NCBI GenBank assembly: GCA_001899855.1
Contig: MKWR01000006.1
Span: forward strand, 1-64,000
Direction of reading: 5' to 3'
Origin: Lysobacterales bacterium 63-13
Lineage (GTDB): Bacteria; Pseudomonadota; Gammaproteobacteria; Xanthomonadales; Rhodanobacteraceae
DNA length: 64,000 bases
In this document: piece after piece, positions 8,880 to 19,032 of the stretch
How the letters are laid out: each line of letters begins with the position of its first letter
How positions within the stretch are numbered: the first letter of the stretch is position 1
Position numbers and translations under genes: made by a program
Notes under the pieces: generated by a model
Seen by the model: the letters and a program-made list of their open reading frames with translations, nothing else
The model's database searches: none
What the model was told of the DNA's origin: nothing

Positions 8880-9576
8880 GGAAAACACCGATGGCTGCGA
8901 AGGCACCGAACTGCAGGTGCTCGAAGCCATCGAGGCTCGCATTCTCGGCAGCCTGATCGAGAAACAGGCAACCACGCCGGATGCCTATCCGCTGACCCTC
9001 AATGCCGTGGTCGCCGCCTGCAACCAGAAATCCAGTCGCGATCCGATCAGCCAGTACGAGCCCGGCGAAGTGGGCCACGCCTTGCGCCAACTGGAAGGCA
9101 AGGGCCTGGTCAGCGGCACCTTGAGCGCCCGCGCATCGCGCTACGCGCACAAGTTCGAAAGCGCCTACAACGTCACCACGCGCCAGCGGGCCCTGCTTGC
9201 CTTGCTCATGCTGCGTGGCCCGCAAACGCTCAACGAACTCTATTCACGCAGCGAACGCCTGGCCGATTTCCCCGATGCCGAAGAAGTGCGCAGCGTCCTC
9301 GATCGCCTCGCCACGCGCGTGCCGGCCCTGGTCGTGCGCCTGCAGCGCGCCGCCGGACAGCGCGAGGATCGCTACATGCACCTGCTCTGCGGCGCGGTAT
9401 CGCCGGATACGGCCATGCACCTTGCCGATTCCCCGGAACGCCCTGCCCCCGGCCTCAGCGAACGCGTCAGCCAGCTGGAAAGCCTGGTTGCACAATTGCA
9501 GGAAGTGATTGCCGAGCTGCAGGCGCGCCCCGGCAATGGCGGGCCTGCGGCCGACGACGAGAGCGACAACGCATGA
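8869..9576 (+). CDS. YceH/DUF480 family protein
   Basis: LEARILGSLIEKQATTPDAYPLTLNAVVAACNQKSSRDP is typical of YceH. Confidence 0.93.
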   Translation: MPIEENTDGCEGTELQVLEAIEARILGSLIEKQATTPDAYPLTLNAVVAACNQKSSRDPISQYEPGEVGHALRQLEGKGLVSGTLSARASRYAHKFESAYNVTTRQRALLALLMLRGPQTLNELYSRSERLADFPDAEEVRSVLDRLATRVPALVVRLQRAAGQREDRYMHLLCGAVSPDTAMHLADSPERPAPGLSERVSQLESLVAQLQEVIAELQARPGNGGPAADDESDNA

Positions 9577-10364
9577 CTGCTGCGGACGTCGGGATGCCGG
9601 CAGCTTCGGCGCCGCGTGCACAGCGCATGTTCCTCGTCCTTGCGGGCTTCTTCGTCGCCAATGCAATCATCGCCGAGTTCATCGGCGTGAAGATTTTCGC
9701 GCTCGAGGACACGCTCGGATTGAACCCGTTCGAGTGGAGACTGTTTGGGGAAAGCGGCTCTCTGAACTTCACCGCCGGCACCCTGCTCTGGCCGATCGTC
9801 TTCATCATGACCGACGTCATCAACGAGTTTTACGGACAGCGCGGCGTGCGTTTCCTGTCCTGGCTCGCCGTCGGCCTGATTGCCTATGCCTTCCTGTTTG
9901 CCTATATCGCGATCTCGCTGGCCCCGGCCTCATGGTGGGTCGGTGCGGCCAACGAGAGTGGCGTGCCGGATCTGCAGGCCGCCTATGCCTACGTGTTCGG
10001 CCAGGGCCTGTGGACGATTGCCGGATCGATCACCGCCTTCCTCGTCGGCCAGCTCATCGACGTGCGCATCTTCCATTCGATCCGCCAGCGCACCGGCGAG
10101 CGGCATATCTGGATGCGCGCGACCGTATCGACCTTTGTCTCGCAGTTCATCGACAGCTTTGTCGTGCTCTATATCGCCTTCGTCATCGGCCCGCAGCATT
10201 GGAGCACGAACCGCTGGCTGGCCATCGGCACGGTCAACTATTCCTACAAGGTGCTGGCCGCTATCGCCTTGATCCCGCTGATCTACCTGCTGCGCATCGG
10301 CATCGACGCCTGGCTGGGCAGGGACCTCGCCGATCGGCTCAAGCGCGAAGCGGCACTGGCCTGA
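9573..10364 (+). CDS. queuosine precursor transporter (YhhQ/VUT family)
   Basis: 263 aa hydrophobic; TAGTLLWPIVFIMTDVINEFYG and IDSFVVLYIAF typical of the family. Confidence 0.9.
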   Translation: MTAADVGMPAASAPRAQRMFLVLAGFFVANAIIAEFIGVKIFALEDTLGLNPFEWRLFGESGSLNFTAGTLLWPIVFIMTDVINEFYGQRGVRFLSWLAVGLIAYAFLFAYIAISLAPASWWVGAANESGVPDLQAAYAYVFGQGLWTIAGSITAFLVGQLIDVRIFHSIRQRTGERHIWMRATVSTFVSQFIDSFVVLYIAFVIGPQHWSTNRWLAIGTVNYSYKVLAAIALIPLIYLLRIGIDAWLGRDLADRLKREAALA

Positions 10365-10398
10365 TTGCCGTGCGCCGACCCGCGGCGCGAGAGGGTGC

Positions 10399-11061
10399 TC
10401 AGCGAGGGGGCGTGCGCACAGCGCGGATCGGGGTTGAACTCTTGCGCGTGAACACATAGACGGCCGCCGGCGGCACGTTGCGCCAGGCAACCCCGCCGCG
10501 AACCGCATGCAGGCCAAGCTCGCTGAGCAGCTCGCGCGACACCGGACTCGACGGGCCATAGGTGAACTGGATGAAGCGCCCGTTGGCTGAAAGCACCGAG
10601 AACGCCGCGGAAAGGATGCTGCGCTGGGTGCTGCGCGACATCGACAGCAGGCCAAGGCCGCTGAGGATCGCATCGACACCGTGGTCCTTGCCAAACTCCT
10701 CGCGCTCGATGATGGCCTGCAGTTCCCGGGCGTCGCCACGGATGACTTTCACTCCCGGAAACTGTTCGCGCAGGAGACGGTGCAATTCGGGGTTGAGTTC
10801 GACCACGAGCAGGTTTTCCGGTGCCACGCCGCGCTCAAGCAAGGCACGCGTGAACACCCCGGTTCCGCCGCCGAGTTCGATCACGCGCCCGGCGCGCTCC
10901 GGCAACTGGTTAATCATCTCGCGCGCCAGGATGCGGCTGGATGGCGACAGCGCGGCAATGGCCAGCGGATTCTTCAGCCATTGGCGAAAGAAGGTCCAGT
11001 TGCCCGCCACGCGATCGGCTTTGGCAAAGCGATCCCGCATCGGCGGGCCAACCAGACTCAT
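10399..11061 (-). CDS. class I SAM-dependent methyltransferase, phospholipid N-methyltransferase-like
   Basis: VIELGGGTGVFTRALLERGV motif I; ORF extends to 11136 but MSLVGPP/MRDRF starts are more plausible. Confidence 0.8.
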   Translation of the reverse strand: MSLVGPPMRDRFAKADRVAGNWTFFRQWLKNPLAIAALSPSSRILAREMINQLPERAGRVIELGGGTGVFTRALLERGVAPENLLVVELNPELHRLLREQFPGVKVIRGDARELQAIIEREEFGKDHGVDAILSGLGLLSMSRSTQRSILSAAFSVLSANGRFIQFTYGPSSPVSRELLSELGLHAVRGGVAWRNVPPAAVYVFTRKSSTPIRAVRTPPR

Positions 11062-11244
11062 ACGCAATTCCGGAATGAAGCAACCCCACGGCAGGCAGGG
11101 TCGCGAAAGATCGCAGCGTAACACCGGTCCGGGCAATCGACCAGAATGACTGATGGCGGGGTGGCGACTGGGCGGATGCCCGGGATGGCTGCCGGTGTCC
11201 CCGCCAGTGCAGTCGTTTCAGGCTTTGCCAATTGCAGAAAAGAA

Positions 11245-11280
11245 GACCCCGCGGATATCAGGGGAAATGTCCGCGGGGTC
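11245..11280 (-). terminator. hairpin GACCCCGCGGA...TCCGCGGGGTC
   Basis: perfect 11-bp arms downstream of the 11332..11877 minus-strand gene. Confidence 0.6.
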
Positions 11281-11331
11281 CGGGTGCCGACTGCAGTATG
11301 CACATGCAGGCGGCCTTGCAGGTTCGATCAG

Positions 11332-11877
11332 TCAGTCGCGACGATCGTAGTAGGAGGCGCGACGCGAATAACCACGATCCCGGTCGGCATAGCCGCGCGA
11401 ATCATGGCGACGGTCATCGCGGCGATTGTCACGGTGGCGATCACGGCCACGGTAATCGTCGTGGTAATCGTTGTAATAGTAGTTGTCGTAGCGGACCACG
11501 CGGCGGGTCACCGGCCGGTAGTGGCGATACGAAGGATAGGTGTAGTAGCTCGCGCCATAGCCATAGCTCGGGTAGGCGTAGGAGTAGTAATAGGACGGGT
11601 AGTAACTGACCGGGTAATAGCCACTGCTGTAGCCACCGTAATAGTTGCCATAACCGCCGTAATAACCGCCGTAGAAGTTGCCACTGACATAGCCGCCGCC
11701 ACAATGGCGGCAATCGGAATAGCCGATGCTGTAACCGGGCCCGGAAAACCCAACGCTGATGCCCCAGTTGTTGTGGTGACCGCCGCGCGCGAATGCGCTT
11801 GGCGCAAACAACAGTGCAGCCAGCAAGGCGAACACGACTGGTACAAGGCGAAGGTGACGGGATGACGAAAACGGCAT
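11332..11877 (-). CDS. exported Gly/Tyr-rich protein with Arg/Asp-rich C-terminus
   Basis: signal peptide MPFSSSRHLRLVPVVFALLAALLFAPSAFA; GGYYGGYGNYYGGYSSGYYP... then RDRHRDNRRDDRRHDSR. Confidence 0.8.
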   Translation of the reverse strand: MPFSSSRHLRLVPVVFALLAALLFAPSAFARGGHHNNWGISVGFSGPGYSIGYSDCRHCGGGYVSGNFYGGYYGGYGNYYGGYSSGYYPVSYYPSYYYSYAYPSYGYGASYYTYPSYRHYRPVTRRVVRYDNYYYNDYHDDYRGRDRHRDNRRDDRRHDSRGYADRDRGYSRRASYYDRRD

Positions 11878-11952
11878 TTCAGGAGTCCTCTGATGGAACG
11901 CCTGCACTGTGCGTACAGCCGACTGAATCGCGACTGAAATCAACCTGAATGT

Positions 11953-14115
11953 TCAGCGTGGTTGCAGTTCGTAACATTGGTGGATTCGTGAGTTTCTCGT
12001 GAAGTCGAACGGGATGCTGGCGTTGCCCACGTCACGCACGGCGAACTGTTCGGCGATCAAGGGATCGAGCTTGAAGCGCCGGTAGTTGTTCGAGAAGACG
12101 ATCGTGCCGCCAAACGCCAGGCGCTCGGCGCACAGGCCAAGCAATCGCACATGCTCCTTCTGCACGTCGAAGTCCTCGGCGCGCTTGGAATTCGAGAAGG
12201 TCGGCGGATCGACGAAGATCAGGTCGTATTCGCCGCGATCGTGTTCCAGCCATTGCAGGCAGTCGGCCTGGATCAGTTGATGGGCAGCGCTGCTGAATCC
12301 GTTCAGGGCGAGGTTCCTTGCCGCCCACTCCAGGTAGTTCGCCGACAGGTCGACGCTCGTGGTCGTGCGCGCGCCGCCCGCAGCGGCGTAAACGCTGGCC
12401 GTCGCCGTGTAGCAAAACAGGTTGAGGAAACGCGTGCCACGCGCTGCCTCGCGCAGGCGCGCGCGCACCGGGCGATGATCGAGAAACAAGCCGGTATCGA
12501 GATAGTCGAACAGGTTGACGCGGAACTTCAGGCCTGCTTCCTCGACGATGAGGAAACTCGAGCGCTGATCCATGCGCCCGTACTTGCCGCCACCCTTGGC
12601 CTTGTAGCGGGTCTTCACCGCAATGTGATCACGCGGCAACTCGAACGCCGCAGCGGCGCCGCGCACCAGTTCGGCCAGGCGCGCGGAAGCGACATGCTCG
12701 GGGATCTCCTTCGGTGCCGCGTACTCCTGCACGTGCAACCAGGTTGCCGCTGGCTTGTCGGGGCGTGATTCCTCGCGCCCGCTGTACACGTCGATGGCCG
12801 CCGAATATTCGGGAATGTCGGCATCGTAGGCGCGCCAGCAATGCACTTCCTCGCGATCGAGGCGCTTGCGCAGGTGCTTGATGGTCTTGCGCAAGCGGTT
12901 GGCAACGGCTTCCGCACCCGGCGACAGCGCCCGCTCCTCGACCGCGCGTGGTGCCGCATCACCGCCAATCTCGAAGAGCAGGAAGCGGCATTCGAGTGCG
13001 CCGTTGTAGAGCGCATAGCGCTTGTGCGCGCGCAAGCCGATGGCGCGGCCCAGGCCCTCGTCCGAGGTGATCACGGCAAGTCGCCAGCCATCGAATTCGG
13101 CACGCGCCGTGTCGCCAATCGCGCGATAGGTGGGTGCCAGGGCATCCTGCTGGCCAATGCGCTCGCCATACGGCGGATTGCAGATGAGCAGGCCCGGGGC
13201 TGTCGCGTCGGTCGGGCGCCGCAGGTGTTCGATCGCCTGCCGCTCGAAGCGCGTGAAACCGATCACGCCAGCCTGCTGCGCATTGCGCTTGGCCTGGTTG
13301 AGGACACCCGGATCCTCATCCATGCCGAAAAACGCGGCCGGCAAGGCGCGCAGGCCGGTTTCGGCGCGCGCCTCGGCCTCGGCACGCAAGGCCTCCCAGG
13401 CATCACCATCGTGGCCAAGCCAGCCGAGGAAACCAAAGTAGCTTCGACGAATCCCCGGTGCCACATCGGCCGCCATCAGCGCCGCCTCGATCACCAGCGT
13501 GCCGGATCCGCACATGGGATCGACCAGTGCACCGCCACCCTTGAAGATTTCCGGCCAGCCGGCGCGCAGCAGCATGGCGCAGGCCAGGTTTTCCTTGAGC
13601 GGTGCTTCGCCCTGGCCAACGCGATAGCCGCGCCGATGCAGCGGCGTGCCGGACAGATCCAGCGAGAGCAAGGCACGATCCTTGCGCAACAACAGGTTCA
13701 GCCGTATGGATGGCTGTTCAAGGTCAACGCCGGGACGGTTGCCGTTGCGATCGCGGAACTGGTCGACCACCGCATCCTTGACCTTCTGCGCCAGGTAGCG
13801 CGTGTGCCGCATCAGGCTGGCGTTGCTCACCGCATCGACGGCTAGGGTACCGTCCTCCCCCAGGTGTGCGGACCAATCGATCGCCTGCACGCCATCATAA
13901 AGTGCATGTTCGTCGGCAGCGGCAAACTCGCTCAAGGGCATGAGGATGCGACTGGCCAGGCGCGACCACAGGCAGGCGCGGTAGGCATCGACCAGCTCGC
14001 CGCTGACATGCACGCCCGACAGCGCTTCATGGACTTCATGTGCGCCGAGTGCGACCAGTTCGTCGCGCAGCAGGTATTCGAGGCCTTTCGGACAGGTGGC
14101 GAAAAACTGCTTCAT
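11953..14115 (-). CDS. rlmL: bifunctional 23S rRNA methyltransferase RlmKL
   Basis: 720 aa, two methyltransferase domains (DPMCGSGTLVIEAAL; NPPYGER; FLNLFCYTATASVYAAAGGA; DPPTFSNSKR). Confidence 0.96.
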   Translation of the reverse strand: MKQFFATCPKGLEYLLRDELVALGAHEVHEALSGVHVSGELVDAYRACLWSRLASRILMPLSEFAAADEHALYDGVQAIDWSAHLGEDGTLAVDAVSNASLMRHTRYLAQKVKDAVVDQFRDRNGNRPGVDLEQPSIRLNLLLRKDRALLSLDLSGTPLHRRGYRVGQGEAPLKENLACAMLLRAGWPEIFKGGGALVDPMCGSGTLVIEAALMAADVAPGIRRSYFGFLGWLGHDGDAWEALRAEAEARAETGLRALPAAFFGMDEDPGVLNQAKRNAQQAGVIGFTRFERQAIEHLRRPTDATAPGLLICNPPYGERIGQQDALAPTYRAIGDTARAEFDGWRLAVITSDEGLGRAIGLRAHKRYALYNGALECRFLLFEIGGDAAPRAVEERALSPGAEAVANRLRKTIKHLRKRLDREEVHCWRAYDADIPEYSAAIDVYSGREESRPDKPAATWLHVQEYAAPKEIPEHVASARLAELVRGAAAAFELPRDHIAVKTRYKAKGGGKYGRMDQRSSFLIVEEAGLKFRVNLFDYLDTGLFLDHRPVRARLREAARGTRFLNLFCYTATASVYAAAGGARTTTSVDLSANYLEWAARNLALNGFSSAAHQLIQADCLQWLEHDRGEYDLIFVDPPTFSNSKRAEDFDVQKEHVRLLGLCAERLAFGGTIVFSNNYRRFKLDPLIAEQFAVRDVGNASIPFDFTRNSRIHQCYELQPR

Positions 14116-14630
14116 CAGTCTTCCAGCGAGAGCAGGAGCTGGCGGAATGCCTCGGCGCAGAATCCGACATGCGCGCCCAGGCGATGATCGTCATCGACCA
14201 GATGCAGGGTGTCGCCGCGCGCACTGGCAAAATCGATCACCGCCTTCACCGGGCACAGCTCGTCGCGCCAGCCGTGCACGAGGACGGTCGGCACCGCTGC
14301 GGCCGTGAAGTCGAACGCATAACCCTTGATGCCGACCGGCAGCGCCATCAGGAACAAGGCCGCGCACTCGCGCCGCGTCGAGGCGAATCCGGAGATGAAT
14401 GCACCCATGCTCGAACCGGCAAAGATCACCCGGCCACTGGCCGGTGCCGCGGCGACCGCGCGCGCGGTGCGCGCCGTGATCGCCTGCAGGTCACGGCTGG
14501 CATCGAGATCGCGGTAATCCGGGCGGATGCCGACCCAGCCAAGCTCTTCGGCCACCTTGGCCAGCGCGGTGACCTTGGTCGCATCCGGCCCGCTTTCGAG
14601 GCCATGGGAAAGAATGATGGTTCCTTTCAC
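14115..14630 (-). CDS. YqiA/KAT-like alpha/beta hydrolase
   Basis: 171 aa; SHGLESGPDATKV, FAGSSMGA nucleophile; start overlaps rlmL region ATGA-style. Confidence 0.75.
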   Translation of the reverse strand: MKGTIILSHGLESGPDATKVTALAKVAEELGWVGIRPDYRDLDASRDLQAITARTARAVAAAPASGRVIFAGSSMGAFISGFASTRRECAALFLMALPVGIKGYAFDFTAAAVPTVLVHGWRDELCPVKAVIDFASARGDTLHLVDDDHRLGAHVGFCAEAFRQLLLSLED

Positions 14631-14758
14631 GAATGCGGCTCCGTCAAAACGCGCGATGCTAACAGAGCAACGCGGGCACCACCCACCCGGCTCCTGCGGG
14701 AGAGGCTTTCAGGCCCGATGCGTTTCGTCAGCTCGTGAACGCGTGCGAAACTGCGCTG

Positions 14759-15334
14759 ATGCCCGACCTTCCGATCCACGATTGGCCCCTGCCCTACGAG
14801 GAACGCCTCGCCGAACGCCTGCCTTCGGCGATCGATCTCGTCGTCATCCATTGCACCGAGCTGCCAGATCTGCCGACGGCACGTGAATACGGCGAGCGCA
14901 TTCGCCATGCGGACAGCCAGACCGGCAACAGCGGCCACTATTACATCGACCGCGATGGCCGCACCCTGCGTTTCGTCGGCGATCTGCGCGTGGCCCATCA
15001 CACCTTCCGGTTCAACCCGCGTTCGATCGGCATCGAGCTGGTGAACATCGGGCGTTATCCCGACTGGAATGATTCGCGGCACCAGGCCATGACCGAGCCC
15101 TACACCGCCGCGCAGATCCGTTCGTTGCTCGGCCTGCTCAAGCACCTGCGCCACGAGTACCCGAGCCTGCGCTGGATCGCCGGCCACGATGCACTGGACC
15201 GGCGCAAGGAGCCGGCCAGCGACAATCCCGAGCTGCTGCTGCCGCGGCGGATCGATCCGGGGCCGATGTTTCCGTGGAGCCAGGTACTTGCCGGCAGCGA
15301 TCTCGAACGCTGGCCCGAGGCGGACGACATCTGA
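14759..15334 (+). CDS. N-acetylmuramoyl-L-alanine amidase (amidase_2/AmpD-type)
   Basis: VVIHCTELPDL, SGHYYIDRDGR, VAHHTFRFNPRSIGIELVN, IAGHDAL. Confidence 0.88.
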   Translation: MPDLPIHDWPLPYEERLAERLPSAIDLVVIHCTELPDLPTAREYGERIRHADSQTGNSGHYYIDRDGRTLRFVGDLRVAHHTFRFNPRSIGIELVNIGRYPDWNDSRHQAMTEPYTAAQIRSLLGLLKHLRHEYPSLRWIAGHDALDRRKEPASDNPELLLPRRIDPGPMFPWSQVLAGSDLERWPEADDI

Positions 15335-15387
15335 CGCGGCGCAACAACGCTTGGCTATACTGGCCCACCTTTCCGACCGCCGCCTCC

Positions 15388-16257
15388 ATGACTGCACCGA
15401 TAGTCAGCGAACTGATCGACCTGCTCCAGCTGGAGCGCTTCGAGGACAACCTGTTTCGCGGCCAGAGCCGCGATATCGGCACGCGCTATGTCTTTGGCGG
15501 CCAGGTCCTCGGACAAGCCTTGTCGGCCGCTCAGCAAACCGTCGACCCCGCACGCCACGCGCATTCGCTGCATGCGTATTTCCTGCGTGCCGGCGATGTC
15601 GAGGCGCCGATCATCTATTTCGTCGAGCGCAGTCGCGACGGCGGAAGTTTTTCGGCGCGACGCGTCGTGGCGATCCAGCACGGCCAGCCGATCTTCAACA
15701 TGACCGCCTCGTTCCAGGAACCCGAGCGCGGTGCCGAACACCAGTTTCCGATGCCGCTGGTGCCGAAACCCGAGGACCTGCCGCAAGTCGACATCGTCCC
15801 CGCCGACGAGCTCGACAAGATCCCGGCCAAGCGCAAGCGCTGGCTGAACAAGGACGGCCCGTTCGAGTTCCGCCACGTGCATCCGCGCAACGAGCTCAAC
15901 CCGACGCGCCAGCCGCCCACCCAGAATGTCTGGTTCCGCCTGGTCGACCGCGTGCCGGACAGCCCCGTCTTGCATCGCTCGCTGCTTGCCTATGCCTCGG
16001 ATTTCCATCTCATCGGCACGGCCACGTTTCCGCATGCGATCTCCTACCTGCAACCCAATGTGCGCATGGCCAGCCTTGATCATGCACTTTGGTTCCATCG
16101 TGCGTTCCGCGCCGACGAATGGTTGCTGTATTCCTGCGACAGCCCGAGCGCCCAGCAGTCGCGCGGCCTTGCGCGTGGCATGATCTTCACGCGTGATGGC
16201 ATCCTCGTGGCATCGACCGCGCAGGAAGGCCTGATTCGCGTTGTCGAAACGGATTGA
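15388..16257 (+). CDS. tesB: acyl-CoA thioesterase II
   Basis: LFRGQSRDIGTRYVFGGQVLGQAL, hot-dog thioesterase motifs. Confidence 0.93.
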   Translation: MTAPIVSELIDLLQLERFEDNLFRGQSRDIGTRYVFGGQVLGQALSAAQQTVDPARHAHSLHAYFLRAGDVEAPIIYFVERSRDGGSFSARRVVAIQHGQPIFNMTASFQEPERGAEHQFPMPLVPKPEDLPQVDIVPADELDKIPAKRKRWLNKDGPFEFRHVHPRNELNPTRQPPTQNVWFRLVDRVPDSPVLHRSLLAYASDFHLIGTATFPHAISYLQPNVRMASLDHALWFHRAFRADEWLLYSCDSPSAQQSRGLARGMIFTRDGILVASTAQEGLIRVVETD

Positions 16258-16268
16258 CGGGATTCCCC

Positions 16269-16655
16269 ATGCGCCAGATCTACACATCACCCCGCTATGA
16301 AAACGTCGAGCGCGTGGTCGCCCTGCTCGAGGAGAACCATATCGCCACGACGGTGCGCAACCGCCGTGACTGGCAAGGCGGGCAGTGGAAGCGGTTCAGC
16401 TATACCGAGCGTGGCGAAAGCGAGGGCTGGGGCCAGGTCTGGGTCACCGATTCCAACGACCAGACTCGCGCCCGCGAACTCCTGCGCGAGGCCGGCCTCG
16501 AACCGGCGACGCGCTTTGCCGACGAACTCGCCGCTTCGCGCTCCGTCGGTGACCCGCGTCGGCACAAGGTCAATTCGATGCGCATACGCATGGTCCTGCT
16601 CGGCCTGATAGGCGGCGTGCTGCTGCTGATTGCCGCCAGCTACCTGATGCGCTGA
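16269..16655 (+). CDS. DUF2007-type putative signal-transducing protein with C-terminal TM helix
   Basis: MRQIYTSPRYENVERVVALLEENHIAT and C-terminal MVLLGLIGGVLLLIAASYL. Confidence 0.7.
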   Translation: MRQIYTSPRYENVERVVALLEENHIATTVRNRRDWQGGQWKRFSYTERGESEGWGQVWVTDSNDQTRARELLREAGLEPATRFADELAASRSVGDPRRHKVNSMRIRMVLLGLIGGVLLLIAASYLMR

Positions 16656-16736
16656 CAGGCTGCCGAGAGCCGCGCCCGCCGCCGGATTTCGTGCATCGAC
16701 AGCGGATTTTGCAGCTTGGCTGAGGCAGAATAAGAC

Positions 16737-17453
16737 ATGCGTTCCGATGTTGTCCGCCTGTTCCAGACCCTGCCGCACACCTGCGGCTATTTCGCTGAAC
16801 GCATGGCGCAGAATCTCGTCATCGATCCCAGCTCGCCGCAACTCGAACAACTCTACGAAGTGGCCTTGTCGCGGGGTTACCGGCGTGCCGGCGACCATGT
16901 CTACATCCCGCGTTGCCAGGCCTGCCGCGCCTGCATTGCCTGTCGCATTCCGGTCGAGGATTTCAGACCCGACCGCAGCCAGCGACGCTGCCTGCGGCGC
17001 AACAAGGATCTCGATGTCGAGGTGGTTGCGGCGCGCTACAGCGAGGAGCGCTACCAGCTCTATCGCAATTACCTGAGATGGCGACATCCCGACGGCGGCA
17101 TGGATGATGCGAAACCCGAGGATTTCTCGCGCTTCCTGTACACGCACTGGAGCCCGACCCGCTTCATCGAGTTTCGCGAGCACGGCCACCTGCTTGGCGT
17201 TGCCGTCACCGATTTCTGCGAGACCGGGCTTTCCGCCGTGTACACCTTCTACGATCCCGCCGTCAGTGAGCGCAGCATCGGCACCTTTGCCATCCTCCAG
17301 CAGATCGAGATTGCACGCCAGCGCGGCCTCGATCATGTCTATCTCGGCTTCTGGATCAAGGGCCACCCGAAAATGGACTACAAGATGCGCTATGCGCCAA
17401 TCGAAGTGTTGCGCAATGGCGAGTGGGTGGTGGCCAGGGCCGATGCGGACTGA
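16737..17453 (+). CDS. bpt: aspartate/glutamate leucyltransferase (arginyltransferase family)
   Basis: HTCGYFAERMAQNLVIDP, CQACRACIACRIPV, YDPAVSERSIGTFAILQQIEIA, YLGFWIKGHPKMDYK. Confidence 0.94.
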   Translation: MRSDVVRLFQTLPHTCGYFAERMAQNLVIDPSSPQLEQLYEVALSRGYRRAGDHVYIPRCQACRACIACRIPVEDFRPDRSQRRCLRRNKDLDVEVVAARYSEERYQLYRNYLRWRHPDGGMDDAKPEDFSRFLYTHWSPTRFIEFREHGHLLGVAVTDFCETGLSAVYTFYDPAVSERSIGTFAILQQIEIARQRGLDHVYLGFWIKGHPKMDYKMRYAPIEVLRNGEWVVARADAD

Positions 17454-17592
17454 CTGAATGCCGGGCATTGGCACAACGCCAGGCCTTTGCCTGCAACGCC
17501 CGCCGGCAGGCCGCAAGCAGTCGCTGAACCTGTTGCCGATACGCGATCCCGCCTGCTGCGGCACAATGGGTCGTACCCGATTGGAAATCCCG

Positions 17593-19032
17593 ATGATGCG
17601 ATGTGTCGCAGTGCTGTTGCTGATCCTGCCCATGCTGGCACAGGCCAAACCGGCCGGCGAACAATGGTTCAGCGTGCTTCTGGATGGGCGCAAGATCGGC
17701 AGCTTTGTCAGCTCGCGCAGTGTCGACGACAAGCAGGTCACCACCTACCAGCATCTGCAGGTCGAATTTGATCGCGCCGGCACTCGCATTGCCCTTGGCA
17801 GCAGCGAGACGAATGTCGAGACGATAGATGGCAAGCCACTGGCTTTCACATCGGTATCCAGCCTTGGCGGCAGCGACACGCGCATCGAGGGCACGGTCGC
17901 CGACGGAAGCATGCAGTTGCGCATCGGCAGCGGCGACTCCATCCAGCAACGCGTGGCTCCATGGCCAAGCGGTGCCCTGATGGCGGAAGGCCTGCGCCTG
18001 GCCAGTCTGCGCGTGCCGCTGGAAAGCGGACAATCCCATGCGGAACTCGCCTTCCAGGCGGCCAGCCTTGATGCCGTAGCAGTCACCAGCACGATCGGGC
18101 CACGCGAGAAGGTCAGCCTGCCCGGAGGAGAAAAGGATCTTTTTCGCATCGACCAGGTTTTCTCCTTTGCCGGCGCCCCGATCCGCAACACCGCGTGGAT
18201 CGACGCCGAGCGTGACATCCACAAGCTGACGATGCCGGCCATCGGCGTCGACCTGACCCTGGTTGAATGCGGCAAGCCCTGTGCCACGGCACCGAACCAG
18301 GACACCAACATCTTCGAACGCACCCTGATGCCGGCACCACGCGCGCTCGGCGAGGCGGAACTTTCCGGCAGCATGCGCTACACGCTGAGCCCGCGTGCCG
18401 ACGGTGCACCGCTGGTGCTGCCGGAGACATCCGAGCAAAGCACCCGCGTTGCCGGCAGGGATATCGTCGTTGACGTGCATGCCGACGCGCGCGCGGGTTT
18501 CGGCGGCTCGCCCGAGCCGGCCGACCGCATGCCGAATGACTGGCTGCAAAGCGCCGCGCCGGAAATCGTCGACATGGCGATCAAGGCGACCCGCCGTTCC
18601 AGGACCGACGCCGAACGCATGCACGCACTGGAAGCATTCGTGTCCGGATACATCAGCGACAAGAATCTCGGCGTCGGCTATGCCTCGGCCCTGCAGGTGG
18701 CGCGCAATCCGCAAGGCGACTGCACCGAACACGCGGTGCTGCTGGCCGCGCTGGGACGCGCGCTCGGCATTGCCACGCGGGTTGTCGATGGCCTTGCCTA
18801 TGCACCCGGATTTGCCGGCAACGAGCATGTCTTCGTGCCGCATGCCTGGATCCATGCCTGGATCGACGGGCGCTGGCAGAGTTTCGACGCCGCCCTGGGT
18901 GGCTTCGACGCCGGCCACATCGCGTTTTCCAGCGGCGACGGTGATCCCTGGCGTTTCTATCAGGGCCTCGACCTGCTGGGTCGCATCGACTTGAAGCACG
19001 TCGAAGCATTCGAGACACGAGCCACGCAATGA
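17593..19032 (+). CDS. exported transglutaminase-like domain protein
   Basis: signal peptide MMRCVAVLLLILPMLAQA; GDCTEHAVLLAALGRALGIATRVV and HAWIHAWIDGRWQSFDAA. Confidence 0.85.
   Translation: MMRCVAVLLLILPMLAQAKPAGEQWFSVLLDGRKIGSFVSSRSVDDKQVTTYQHLQVEFDRAGTRIALGSSETNVETIDGKPLAFTSVSSLGGSDTRIEGTVADGSMQLRIGSGDSIQQRVAPWPSGALMAEGLRLASLRVPLESGQSHAELAFQAASLDAVAVTSTIGPREKVSLPGGEKDLFRIDQVFSFAGAPIRNTAWIDAERDIHKLTMPAIGVDLTLVECGKPCATAPNQDTNIFERTLMPAPRALGEAELSGSMRYTLSPRADGAPLVLPETSEQSTRVAGRDIVVDVHADARAGFGGSPEPADRMPNDWLQSAAPEIVDMAIKATRRSRTDAERMHALEAFVSGYISDKNLGVGYASALQVARNPQGDCTEHAVLLAALGRALGIATRVVDGLAYAPGFAGNEHVFVPHAWIHAWIDGRWQSFDAALGGFDAGHIAFSSGDGDPWRFYQGLDLLGRIDLKHVEAFETRATQ

Noticed and set aside
17356-19029. 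557-aa minus-strand ORF
   Set aside because: Antisense to the transglutaminase-like gene; no credible motifs
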